Origin: Pseudomonadota bacterium | GTDB taxonomy: Bacteria > Pseudomonadota > Alphaproteobacteria > Acetobacterales > Acetobacteraceae | NCBI GenBank assembly: GCA_021781835.1 | Contig: JAJXWD010000008.1 | Location: 1 to 64,000, forward strand | Reading direction: 5' to 3' | DNA: 64,000 nt | Shown: positions 54,536 through 62,338 of the stretch, in pieces | Layout of the letters: each line of letters begins with the position of its first letter | Numbering within the stretch: the stretch's first letter is position 1 | Notes under the pieces: model-generated | What the model was told of the DNA's origin: nothing | Database searches by the model: none | The model's input: only the letters and a program-made list of their open reading frames with translations | Translations under genes and position numbers: made by a program

Positions 54536-55171
54536 ATGATCCGCATGGTGGATGAAGATTTCAACGCGGAAGACGAAGACGGGCTGCTGGGCGATGCCGG
54601 CGTTGATGCCGCCCGCCCGCGCCCCCGCAAAACCGCCGATGCGTTTCGCACGATCAGCGAAGTGGCGGATGAGTTGCATGTGCCCCAGCATGTGCTGCGC
54701 TTCTGGGAAACCAAATTTCCCCAGGTCCGCCCGCTGAAGCGCGGCGGCGGCCGGCGCTATTACCGGCCCGAGGATGTGCAGATTTTGCGCCGGGTGGCCG
54801 ATTTGCTTTATACCCAGGGGTACACGATCAAGGGGGTTCAGCGTTTGCTGCGCGATGGCGGCGGGCTGTTGCCGGAAGCGGCGGCGCCCGTGCCGGCCGA
54901 TGACCGCGTGGAGATTGCCGAGGCGGCCCCGGAGCAGGTGGATGTGCTGGAGGAGCTGGAGGTTATGAAAAAGCCTGTCGTGTCTCCACAACTGCCCATG
55001 CCGGGCTTGCTGCCCGCCGAACAGGCCCATGAGCCCCACGCCGACATGGCCGCCCAGCGCCCGGCCCAGTTGCGGGTGCGCCCCAAGGGCGAGGCGGAGA
55101 CAGAGCGGCTGCGGATGCTGTTGACCGAGACGCTGGGCGCGCTCGAGGAGTTGCGCAGGCTGCTCGATTGA
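54536..55171 (+). CDS. MerR family transcriptional regulator
   Basis: The 211-aa protein has a MerR-type winged helix at about residues 38-105: [19 protein letters not shown], then [20 protein letters not shown] and [14 protein letters not shown]. An Ala/Pro-rich linker and a short C-terminal leucine-containing helix ([16 protein letters not shown]) replace an effector domain, as in the family found next to ihfA. Target genes are unknown. ATG at 54536 or 54545 could be used. A strong terminator follows. Confidence 0.92.
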   Translation: MIRMVDEDFNAEDEDGLLGDAGVDAARPRPRKTADAFRTISEVADELHVPQHVLRFWETKFPQVRPLKRGGGRRYYRPEDVQILRRVADLLYTQGYTIKGVQRLLRDGGGLLPEAAAPVPADDRVEIAEAAPEQVDVLEELEVMKKPVVSPQLPMPGLLPAEQAHEPHADMAAQRPAQLRVRPKGEAETERLRMLLTETLGALEELRRLLD

Positions 55172-55199
55172 AGGCCGGGATGGCTTGATGAGAATTTGA

Positions 55200-55232
55200 A
55201 ACCTCCGGCCCTTGGCCGGAGGTTTTGTTTTG
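55200..55232 (+). terminator. Intrinsic terminator after the yceD-merR block
   Basis: A perfect 11-bp stem, AACCTCCGGCC (55200-55210) with GGCCGGAGGTT (55214-55224), has the loop CTT and is followed by TTGTTTTG. Confidence 0.9.
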
Positions 55233-55426
55233 GGAGCGCCGATTCGTGGGCTGGGATGGTGAGTTTGGTCTGGTAGCTGCTGATTTTCAATAAAATATCA
55301 GAAAAAATTCCAGGCAAAAGGCTGGTTTTCGAGCGGTTTGGCGGCGCGCTCGCGGTTCTTGGTGAAATATCGGCCTCTGCCCCCTTGGCGTTTGCGTTTA
55401 ATATTGCTAGAGGCTCCCCCCACGGT

Positions 55427-55503
55427 CGGAGCGTAGCGCAGCCTGGTAGCGCATCAGTCTGGGGGACTGGGGGTCGTGGGTTCGAATCCCGCCGCTCCGA
55501 CCA
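55427..55503 (+). tRNA. tRNA-Pro (anticodon GGG)
   Basis: The 77-nt sequence has acceptor CGGAGCG with CGCTCCG, discriminator A and encoded CCA, a D-arm with AGCCTGGTAGC, anticodon stem TCAGT/ACTGG around CTGGGGG, and a T-arm with GGGTTCGAATCCC. The anticodon GGG reads the proline codon CCC. Confidence 0.96.
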
Positions 55504-55556
55504 TTTTTCCGCTATAGCGAACCCCGACATAGCTCCCCCCATGCCTCAGGCCGCGG

Positions 55557-55757
55557 TTATCCGTAGATGCCGGCATGATGGCCAAATCGGCCGCCGGCCA
55601 TGGCGTGGCCTGGATGACGGCTTGGTTTGCGGGCGGGCAGCAGATCCAAATCCTCGGCGGCAATGAGCAGATCGCGCAGTTGCGCGGCGCAGACGAGCGC
55701 CATGCTCAAACAGGCGGCCATGGAAGCCAGGGCCATGATGATATGGGCGATCGGCAT
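55557..55757 (-). CDS. Hypothetical small membrane protein, 66 aa, downstream of the radical-SAM gene
   Basis: I do not recognise it. It has one predicted membrane helix at about residues 3-26 (AHIIMALASMAACLSMALVC), an amphipathic acidic segment (LRDLLIAAEDLDLL) and a basic His/Gly-rich tail. The ribosome site is very good: AAGGAG, 6 nt before the ATG, placed in the 14-nt gap after the radical-SAM gene. The two are therefore almost certainly on one transcript, which starts next to a LexA-type box. A real short gene is well supported by these signals; its function is unknown. Confidence 0.65.
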   Translation of the reverse strand: MPIAHIIMALASMAACLSMALVCAAQLRDLLIAAEDLDLLPARKPSRHPGHAMAGGRFGHHAGIYG

Positions 55758-55771
55758 GGTGATCTCCTTAT

Positions 55772-56881
55772 TTAAAACAGATCGAGTTGGCGGGTGGCGG
55801 GGGCGCGGCCGGGCGGGGTGAAGTGCGCGCAGTCAAGCGCCGGGGGCTTGGTGTCCAGCCCAAGGGCGCGGGTGGCGCGGGTGAAACGCTGGTGGAGCAT
55901 TTCGGGGATCGCGCCGGTGCCGGTGAAACGCTGGTGGAAGCGGGGATCGTTGAGCTGGCCACCGCGCGATTGCCGGATGAGGCTTAGAATATGCCCGGCC
56001 CGCTCGGGCAGGTTGGTTTCCAGCCAGGTGCTGAACAGCTCGGCGACATCGTGGGGCAGGCGCAGCAGGCCCATGGCGGCATGTGTGGCGCCCGCCTTGG
56101 CGCTGGCATCGAGCAGGGTTTCAAGCTCGGCGTCGTTAAGCCCGGGAATGAGCGGCGCGGTCATGACCGTGACCGGAATACCGGCTTGCGCCAGGCCCGA
56201 AATGGCCGCGAGGCGCCGGGCGGGCGAGGCGGCGCGGGGCTCCATGAGGCGGCTGAGGTGCGGGTCCAGCGTGGTGAGGGAGATATGCGCCCGTGCCTGC
56301 CCCTTGGCGGCCATGCGGGCCAGAATATCGGCATCGCGCAGGATGCCGGCCGATTTGGTGATGATGGCCACCGGATTGTTGAACTGTTCGAGCATTTCGA
56401 GACAGGCGCGGGTGATGGCGAGGCTGCGCTCAAGCGGCTGGTAGGGGTCGGTGTTGGAGCCGAGCACCAGGGGGGCGGGTTTGTAGCCGGGGCGGGATAA
56501 TTCTTTTTCGAGCAGGCGGGCGGCGTCTGGCTTGCAGATGATCTTGGTCTCGAAATCCAGCCCCGCCGAGAAGCCCAGATAGGCGTGGCTGGGGCGGGCG
56601 AAGCAATAAATGCAGCCATGCTCGCAACCGCGATAGGGGTTCGCGCTTTGTTCAAAGGGAAGATCGGGGCTGTCATTGCGGGTGATAATCCGGCGTGTGG
56701 CATCGCGCAGCAGGGTGGTGCGGGGCGCGGGCGGCTCATCGTCTCCGGTGGGCCAGCCATCATCGAACGCTTCCTGGCTTGAGGTCTCGAAGCGGTTGGG
56801 TGGGGCGAGCATGGTGCCGCGGCCGCAAATGGCCTTGGCAGGCAGGCCGGCATTTGCGTAAAGGCGGGAGGGCGCGACCAT
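55772..56881 (-). CDS. PA0069-type radical SAM protein
   Basis: The 369-aa protein has the radical-SAM cluster motif CEHGCIYC (Cys86, Cys90, Cys93) inside NPYRGCEHGCIYCFARPSHA, then GFSAGLDFETKI and LGSNTDPYQPLERSL, as in the PA0069/Rv2578c group that resembles spore photoproduct lyase. The reaction is not known. I choose the ATG at 56881, which is 7 nt after GGAG; ATGs at 56887 and further upstream also exist. The promoter region carries a LexA-type box, suggesting a DNA-damage role. Confidence 0.88.
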   Translation of the reverse strand: MVAPSRLYANAGLPAKAICGRGTMLAPPNRFETSSQEAFDDGWPTGDDEPPAPRTTLLRDATRRIITRNDSPDLPFEQSANPYRGCEHGCIYCFARPSHAYLGFSAGLDFETKIICKPDAARLLEKELSRPGYKPAPLVLGSNTDPYQPLERSLAITRACLEMLEQFNNPVAIITKSAGILRDADILARMAAKGQARAHISLTTLDPHLSRLMEPRAASPARRLAAISGLAQAGIPVTVMTAPLIPGLNDAELETLLDASAKAGATHAAMGLLRLPHDVAELFSTWLETNLPERAGHILSLIRQSRGGQLNDPRFHQRFTGTGAIPEMLHQRFTRATRALGLDTKPPALDCAHFTPPGRAPATRQLDLF

Positions 56882-56902
56882 GTTCATGCTCCGTTCTTGT
56901 TT

Positions 56903-56932
56903 GATTAAGGTCATTCCGGTGGCCTTTGTCAA
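56903..56932 (-). promoter_or_regulatory. Promoter of the radical-SAM/small-membrane-protein operon
   Basis: On the minus strand a perfect -35 TTGACA (56932-56927) is followed after 17-18 nt by CTTAAT or TTAATC as the -10 (within 56909-56903), giving an RNA start near 56897 and a leader of about 16 nt with GGAG. Confidence 0.6.
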
Positions 56933-56947
56933 GAACAAAAACAGAAC
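56933..56947 (-). promoter_or_regulatory. LexA-type operator (GTTC-N7-GTTC)
   Basis: The minus strand reads GTTCTGTTTTTGTTC, an exact match to the direct-repeat SOS box GTTC-N7-GTTC known for LexA in alphaproteobacteria. It abuts the TTGACA -35 element of the radical-SAM gene, an appropriate place for repression. The match is to 8 defined bases, so the position near a consensus promoter carries much of the weight. Confidence 0.6.
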
Positions 56948-57008
56948 ATATAGAAGCCAAAAAAACGCGCCGGGGCGCGTTTCGGGGGGCGCGCTTCGGG
57001 CAGAGGGG

Positions 57009-57551
57009 TCAGGCGGGTGGGAGATGTTCCTTCAGGCGTGGCATCAGCTCGACCAGATTGCAGGGGCGGTGGCGGGAATCGAGCTGGAAGCGCAGGATCT
57101 CGTCCCAGCCATCCTTGACCGCCCCGGTGGAACCGGGCAGCGCGAACAGATAGGTGCCGTTGGCCACGCCGCCCAGCGCGCGCGACTGCATGGTGGAGGT
57201 GCCGATTTTGGCGAACGACACCCAGCGGAACAGCTCGCCGAACCCCTCGATCACTTTTTCGAGCACGCGCAGGAACGCCTCGGGCGTGACATCGCGGCCT
57301 GTGACGCCGGTGCCGCCGGAGGTGATGACCACATCGATCAGGGGATCGGCGATCCAGCCGCGCAGCTGCGCCTCTATGGCATCGGCATCGTCTTTGATGA
57401 TGGCGCGGGCCGCCAACTCGTGGCCGGCGCCGGTCAGGCGCGCGGCCAGCGTATCGCCCGAGCTGTCATTGGCGGGGGTGCGCGTGTCCGAGATGGTGGC
57501 GATGGCGATGCGCACGGGGAGAAACCGCGCGCTTTCGTCGATCCGGCTCAA
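57009..57551 (-). CDS. moaB: Molybdenum cofactor biosynthesis protein MoaB
   Basis: MoaB-type proteins adenylylate molybdopterin before metal insertion; in some bacteria MogA takes this role. The 180-aa protein shows IAIATISDTRTPANDSSGD, VVITSGGTGVTGRDVTPEA and ALPGSTGAVKDGWDEIL, the molybdopterin-binding signature. The start is TTG at 57551 overlapping the preceding stop (TTGA), or possibly GTG at 57515; neither has a good ribosome site. It follows the lytic transglycosylase gene. Confidence 0.92.
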   Translation of the reverse strand: MSRIDESARFLPVRIAIATISDTRTPANDSSGDTLAARLTGAGHELAARAIIKDDADAIEAQLRGWIADPLIDVVITSGGTGVTGRDVTPEAFLRVLEKVIEGFGELFRWVSFAKIGTSTMQSRALGGVANGTYLFALPGSTGAVKDGWDEILRFQLDSRHRPCNLVELMPRLKEHLPPA

Positions 57552-59200
57552 TTTGAGGCCAGCGCGTAGTTGCTGGACAGGAGGGTGGGCATGTCGCCCT
57601 GGGCGATGGCATCGAGGCTCTTGGGCTGAAGGCCGATTTCCTCGGCGTAGATCCAGCTATCGGCCAAAACCTGGCGCACGAAGCGGCGGGTTTGGGTGTT
57701 GGGGATGGTCTCGATGAAATAAAGCGGGTCGCTGTTTTTTTGCAGAGTGCTGTACCAGGCGGACGCCGAGCCGGGGCCGGCATTGTAGCTGGCCAGCACG
57801 GCCAGCAGGTTGTTGTTGATGCCCGGCTGCTCGCCCAGATAGCGGAGATAGGCCTGCCCAAGGGCGAGATTGGCCGAGGGGTCTGAGAGCGGGCCGCTGA
57901 TACCGTTTTGGCGGCGCATGACCGAGGCGGTGGTGGGCATGAGCTGCATGAGCCCGCGGGCGCCGCAGCGCGAGATGGCGCGGGAGTCAAAGCCGGACTC
58001 GGTGCGCGCCAGCGCATAGACCAGCGCCGGGTTGACCGTGAAACCGCCTTCGGGGTGCAAGGCCGGCAAGGGCAGGCGCGCGCCGGCGATTTCATTGACC
58101 GGCGCGGGCAGGGTGCTGGCGGTGCCGATGGCGACATCGATCAGCCCGGCGCGGGCGGCCACGGCCATCACCGCCTGGCTGAGGCCGGGTGTCGCCTGCA
58201 TTTGTGGCCACATGGCCCGCAAAGCCTCGGCGGCGCTGTCATTTAGCCCGAGTTGCAGCAGCACGAAGGCCAGATGACCCTGCGGGATTGAATCGACCGC
58301 CGTGATGTCGGTTTCGGTCAAGCTTGCCGATATGCCGGTGGAGGTGAAACCCTGGCCAAGCAGGCGGCCGGCGAGCATGCCGTAAAATGTGCCGGCCGAC
58401 CACGAAGCCTGGTGCAGCCAGTCCAGATACTGGCTGGGCTGTTGCTGGCGCAGGGCGGCGCGCGCGGCCCAGAACTGGCTGGCGGCGCGGTCATCGTCCG
58501 AGATGCCGGGGATTTGGGCGGTGGTGGCGAAAATGCCCGCCGCGGCGGTGAGGTTGCCGTGCTGCCAGGCCGCCAGCCCGGACAGGAATTGCTGGTGCCA
58601 TTCGCTGTTATCGGGACTGTAGACCGCGTGGGCCGCCGCGCCGGCGGTGAGGGTCTGCTCGGGCAGCATGGCGAAGCTGGGCGGGGCCGGAAGGTCCGCG
58701 CGTTTCAGCCGGTGCTGCATGAGGGCGTAAATATCCACGGCCTCCGGCTCGGCCGCATAGCTGGCCCACCAGTTTTCCAGATCCGCGGCGCTGGCATGGT
58801 AGGAGGGCGAGAGATAGCGGGCGGCCAGCACGGCGCCGACGGCCGTGGGGTCGCTCACAGCCGCCAGCACCCGGTCAGATTCGGCGATGTCGCCGCTCTG
58901 TTGCAGGGTCATGGCGCGCTGGTACAAGGCCACGTCGCTCGGTGAGAGCGGCTGGGGAAGCACGATCTCAACGTCCGGAGACGGGGCGTTACGCGGAACA
59001 GCGTATGCCACACTGTCGCCGTTCTCGGCGCTAAGTGGCGCTGTGGGGGGCGGTGTCGTTCCCGGGCCTTGTCCCGCATCCTGGGACCTCGCCTTGGCGG
59101 CCGTAGGCAGGGCCACACCAAGAGCAAGAACGGAAACCGTAGCGATCTTCGCCATGCGGCTTACGTTCAGGCGGGGAAGCGTTTTCAGGGCTCCTCGCAT
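57548..59200 (-). CDS. Lytic transglycosylase with SLT domain
   Basis: This is an exported murein hydrolase of about 550 aa. The N-terminus has a signal peptide (MAKIATVSVLALGVALPTAAKA, which starts at 59155). A long helical superhelix domain of the Slt70 type follows (for example WWASYAAEPEAVDIYALMQHR and QFWAARAALRQQQPSQYLDWL). The C-terminal SLT domain has YALARTESGFDSRAISRCGA and RGLMQLMPTTAS, with the catalytic Glu in the ES motif. ATGs at 59200 and 59206 or the signal-peptide Met at 59155 are all possible starts. It cuts glycan strands to 1,6-anhydro ends. Confidence 0.92.
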   Translation of the reverse strand: MRGALKTLPRLNVSRMAKIATVSVLALGVALPTAAKARSQDAGQGPGTTPPPTAPLSAENGDSVAYAVPRNAPSPDVEIVLPQPLSPSDVALYQRAMTLQQSGDIAESDRVLAAVSDPTAVGAVLAARYLSPSYHASAADLENWWASYAAEPEAVDIYALMQHRLKRADLPAPPSFAMLPEQTLTAGAAAHAVYSPDNSEWHQQFLSGLAAWQHGNLTAAAGIFATTAQIPGISDDDRAASQFWAARAALRQQQPSQYLDWLHQASWSAGTFYGMLAGRLLGQGFTSTGISASLTETDITAVDSIPQGHLAFVLLQLGLNDSAAEALRAMWPQMQATPGLSQAVMAVAARAGLIDVAIGTASTLPAPVNEIAGARLPLPALHPEGGFTVNPALVYALARTESGFDSRAISRCGARGLMQLMPTTASVMRRQNGISGPLSDPSANLALGQAYLRYLGEQPGINNNLLAVLASYNAGPGSASAWYSTLQKNSDPLYFIETIPNTQTRRFVRQVLADSWIYAEEIGLQPKSLDAIAQGDMPTLLSSNYALASN

Positions 59201-59337
59201 GGTCATCCCCCGTACACACACCGGCGGCAGGACGCAAGCCTAAACGATGAAACATATCTCATGATTTGAGACGAACCGAGGGGTTTCAGCGCCATTCGTG
59301 GGGGTTTTAAGATCACGTTTTCGTGATATTGGCTGCG

Positions 59338-60120
59338 TTACGCGTCGTTGAGCCAGTTTTTCAGGGCCAGCAGGTCGTGCCAGGCTTCGGCCTTGGCCGC
59401 CGGGGTGCGCAGCAGATAGGCGGGGTGATAGCTGGGCAGGCAGGGCAGGGGGGCGGGCAGGCCGGTGATTTCGGCCTGCTTCCACTGGCCGCGCAGGCGC
59501 CGGATGCCGCTGGTGGCCTCGAGCGGCAGCAGGGCCTTGGCCGCCACGGCGCCCAGCGTGAACAGGCCGCGCGGGGCGATGAGCGCGATCTGGCGGTGCA
59601 GGAAGGGCAGGCAGAGGGCGACTTCGCTCTCGGTGGGGGCGCGGTTGCCGGGCGGGCGCCAGGGCACGGTGTTGACGATGCGCACGAGCGTGCGGTCGAG
59701 CCCGATGCTGGCGAGCATTTTATCCAGCAATTGTCCGGCGGGGCCGACAAAGGGACGGCCGGCGCGGTCTTCCTCGGCGCCCGGGGCCTCGCCGACGATG
59801 ACCAGCCGCGCATCCGCCGCGCCATCGGCAAAGACCAGCTGGGTGGCGGTGACGCTCAAGGCGCAGCCGGCGAAACCCCGCATCGCCGCGGCCAAGTCTT
59901 CGAGCGTCTGGCAGGATTCGGCCAGATGTTTGGCGTCGGCCAAGCCTGGCAGGGCGGGCTTGGCGCGATGGTGGGGGGGGACGGCTGGCGGCGGAGGTGG
60001 CGCTTCGGCGGGCGGGGCCGGACGAGTCGCGGGGGGCGAGAGACGGTCGATCGGCAGATCGGCCAAGGCCTCGTCGGCTCCCCATTCCCATTGCAGGCGT
60101 AGCGCCTCGAGCATCTCCAT
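59338..60120 (-). CDS. Uracil-DNA glycosylase, family 4-like
   Basis: It removes uracil from DNA in base-excision repair. The 260-aa protein has motif A VGEAPGAEEDRAGRPFVG, VNTVPWRPPGNRAPTESE, and motif B PSYHPAYLLR. An N-terminal proline/alanine-rich extension of about 80 residues precedes the domain. Only one N-terminal cysteine (GCALSVTATQLVFADG) occurs where thermophile family 4 has a CxxC pair of its 4Fe-4S cluster, so cluster binding is uncertain. The ATG at 60120 is chosen over a TTG two codons earlier. Confidence 0.9.
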   Translation of the reverse strand: MEMLEALRLQWEWGADEALADLPIDRLSPPATRPAPPAEAPPPPPAVPPHHRAKPALPGLADAKHLAESCQTLEDLAAAMRGFAGCALSVTATQLVFADGAADARLVIVGEAPGAEEDRAGRPFVGPAGQLLDKMLASIGLDRTLVRIVNTVPWRPPGNRAPTESEVALCLPFLHRQIALIAPRGLFTLGAVAAKALLPLEATSGIRRLRGQWKQAEITGLPAPLPCLPSYHPAYLLRTPAAKAEAWHDLLALKNWLNDA

Positions 60121-60315
60121 GAGCAAGGCTTATAACCTTCCGCCCGCATCGCGGCTATATGTACGCTTGTCCATGATCTATATCCAAACTTGCGTGCGGC
60201 GGCGGGAGATCTGCATCCCCCATCCGCGCCCTTTACGCGGGCGTTAACTGTTCCTAACGTACCGGCGACGTTTATTGGTCATGACGTTTACTATTTATAA
60301 AGTATGGGAAACAAA

Positions 60316-61950
60316 ATGTCGGACGATACCCTGCCGCGGGAAGCCATGGAATTCGATGTGCTGGTGGTTGGCGCTGGCCCTTCGGGTCTGGCCGCGGCCA
60401 TCAAGCTCAAGCAGCTCAACCCGGAGATTTCGGTCTGTGTGGTTGAGAAGGGCGGCGAGGTCGGCGCGCATATACTCTCGGGCGCCGTGCTTGAGCCGCG
60501 CGCGCTGAAAGAGCTGTTTCCCGATATCGACCCCGGGCTGATCCCGCTGGCGACGCCGGTGACCTCCGACAAATTTCTGTTCCTGCTGGAAAAATCGGCG
60601 ATTTCGCTGATGACCCCGCCGCAGATGAACAATCATGGCAATTACATTGTCTCGCTGGGCAATGTGGTGCGCTGGCTGGGCCAGCAGGCCGAGGAGTTGG
60701 GGGTGGAGATTTACCCCGGATTCGCGGCGTCCGAGCTGCTCATCGAGCAGGGGCGCGTGGTGGGGGTGGCCACCGGCGACATGGGCGTGGGCCGCGATGG
60801 CGAGCCGACCGATAATTTTGCCCGCGGCATGGAACTGCGCGCGACCTATACCGTGTTTTCCGAAGGCTGCCGCGGCTCGCTGGCCAAGCAGCTGATGGAG
60901 ACCTTTAACCTGCGCAACGGCGCCGATCCGCAGACTTACGGCATCGGCATCAAGGAGCTGTGGGAGCTCAAGCCCGAGAAATTCCAGAAGGGGCTGACCG
61001 TGCATACCGTCGGCTGGCCGCTGAAGGCCGACACTTATGGCGGCGGCGCGTTCTACCATTTCGGCGAAAATCTGATGTCCTACATCTTCGTGGTGGGGCT
61101 GGATTATCCCAACCCTTATCTCTCGCCCTTTCAGGAGATGCAGCGCTACAAGACCCACCCCGCCATAGCGCCTTATTTCGAGGGGGCGAAGCGCATTTCC
61201 TATGGCGCGCGCGCGCTTTCGGAAGGCGGCTTCCAGTCCATGCCCTCGATGGTGTTTCCCGGTGGCGTGATGGTGGGCGATTCGGTGGGCCTGCTGAACG
61301 TGCCCAAGATCAAGGGCACGCATACGGCCATGAAGTCGGGCATCTTGGCGGCCGAGGCGATCGCCGAGGCGCTGGCCGGCGACCGCCCCGATGAGCTGAC
61401 CAGCTATAAAGAGCGCTTCGATGCCAGCTGGGCCGCCGAGGAACTGCGCACGGTGCGCAACATCCGCCCCGGTTTCGCCAAATGGGGGCTGTATGGCGGG
61501 TTGGTGAATGCCTCGCTCGAGACCTATCTGTTTCGTGGCAAGGCGCCCTGGACGTTGCACAACCACCCTGACCACACCTCGCTCAAAAAGGCCGCCGCCG
61601 CGCAGGCCATCGAGTATCCCAAGCCCGATGGCAAGCTGACCTTCGACCGGCTCTCCTCGGTGTTCATCTCGAACACCAACCATGAGGAAAACCAGCCAGT
61701 GCATTTGCAGCTCAAGGATCCGGCCAAGGCGATTGCGGTGAATTGGAACGAGTATCGCAGCCCCGAGACACGCTATTGCCCGGCCGGTGTGTATGAGATC
61801 ATCGGCGCCGAGGAGGGCAATCCGCATTTGCAGATCAACGCCCAGAACTGCCTGCACTGCAAGACCTGCGACATCAAGGATCCAACCCAGAACATCAACT
61901 GGGCGACGCCCGAAGGCGGCGGCGGCCCGAATTATCCGGGCGGCATGTGA
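60316..61950 (+). CDS. Electron transfer flavoprotein-ubiquinone oxidoreductase
   Basis: ETF-QO passes electrons from ETF (fatty-acid and amino-acid oxidation) to ubiquinone at the inner membrane. The 544-aa protein has the FAD dinucleotide motif VVGAGPSGLAAAIKLKQ, GAHILSGAVLEPRAL, MKSGILAAEAIAEAL, and at the C-terminus the 4Fe-4S domain NCLHCKTCDIKDPTQNINW. The ATG at 60316 lies 6 nt after GGGA; an ATG at 60304 is also in frame. It appears monocistronic. Confidence 0.96.
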   Translation: MSDDTLPREAMEFDVLVVGAGPSGLAAAIKLKQLNPEISVCVVEKGGEVGAHILSGAVLEPRALKELFPDIDPGLIPLATPVTSDKFLFLLEKSAISLMTPPQMNNHGNYIVSLGNVVRWLGQQAEELGVEIYPGFAASELLIEQGRVVGVATGDMGVGRDGEPTDNFARGMELRATYTVFSEGCRGSLAKQLMETFNLRNGADPQTYGIGIKELWELKPEKFQKGLTVHTVGWPLKADTYGGGAFYHFGENLMSYIFVVGLDYPNPYLSPFQEMQRYKTHPAIAPYFEGAKRISYGARALSEGGFQSMPSMVFPGGVMVGDSVGLLNVPKIKGTHTAMKSGILAAEAIAEALAGDRPDELTSYKERFDASWAAEELRTVRNIRPGFAKWGLYGGLVNASLETYLFRGKAPWTLHNHPDHTSLKKAAAAQAIEYPKPDGKLTFDRLSSVFISNTNHEENQPVHLQLKDPAKAIAVNWNEYRSPETRYCPAGVYEIIGAEEGNPHLQINAQNCLHCKTCDIKDPTQNINWATPEGGGGPNYPGGM

Positions 61951-61976
61951 TACCAGTCAGTCCTGAGGCTGACTTG

Positions 61977-62012
61977 TTTGCGCGTGGGGGTGGTGAGGCT
62001 GCCACGCGCAAA
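61977..62012. repeat. 11-bp perfect hairpin
   Basis: TTTGCGCGTGG (61977-61987) pairs with CCACGCGCAAA (62002-62012) across a 14-nt loop. There is no following T-run. Confidence 0.75.
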
Positions 62013-62022
62013 CGCAAAGAGG

Positions 62023-62075
62023 TATACCATCCCACCATTGGACGCGAGGAGCCAAACATTTGGCGGGATGGTATA
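62023..62075. repeat. Inverted repeat TATACCATCCC with nested hairpin
   Basis: TATACCATCCC (62023-62033) and GGGATGGTATA (62065-62075) are perfect complements 31 nt apart. Inside, GCCAAA (62051-62056) pairs with TTTGGC (62059-62064). The shape resembles a miniature element or protein-binding palindrome. Confidence 0.75.
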
Positions 62076-62114
62076 AGATACTGTTTTAAAAGTAGTTTTT
62101 TGTAGTAATTTGAG

Positions 62115-62255
62115 ATTACTAAAAATTTTCGCAGAGTCTGGGGGGAGCTTTTTATAAAAGTCTTCCCAAGACTCCGCCCCTTTTTTGTAAAACTTCGAGG
62201 GAGGCGCCATTGGTTCAAGCGACCCGCGCAGGCGGCCCCAAAAAACGTTTGATAA
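62115..62255. repeat. Nested hairpin repeat, copy C, with an interrupted second stem
   Basis: It has the same order as copy B: A/T-rich left arm, a hairpin around CTTTTTATAAAAG, the 23-nt block 62165-62187 identical to copy B, and a right arm GGCGGCCCCAAAAAACG. Between the two halves of the second stem lie about 40 extra bases (about 62192-62231), so this stem cannot close as in copies A and B. Confidence 0.8.
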
Positions 62256-62306
62256 TTTTTCAGGGGGCTTTTTAAGAGGCTTTTAAAACAGTCGCCAAGC
62301 GTTTCC

Positions 62307-62336
62307 AACCGGGCCCCGAAAGGCCCCGGTTTTGTT
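62307..62336 (+). terminator. Terminator-like hairpin
   Basis: AACCGGG (62307-62313) pairs with CCCGGTT (62325-62331) with a short GAAA-containing loop region, followed by TTGTT. Orientation by T-run is plus strand, although it lies directly beside the end of a minus-strand gene. Confidence 0.5.
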
Positions 62337-62338
62337 CA

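Larger units (their letters stand above)
61951..62338. other. Gene-free 388-bp interval with several dyads
   Basis: No supported gene is present. From left to right it holds small dyad AGTCAG/CTGACT (61955-61974), an 11-bp hairpin (61977-62012), a long inverted repeat with a nested hairpin (62023-62075), an A/T-rich stretch (about 62075-62130), repeat copy C (about 62115-62255) and a terminator-like hairpin (62307-62336). It separates convergent ETF-QO and TPR lipoprotein genes. Confidence 0.8.

Noticed and set aside
55427-56881. Genomic island with tRNA-Pro as attachment site
   Set aside because: No integrase, no direct repeat of the tRNA 3' end that I could see, and the neighbouring genes have normal composition.
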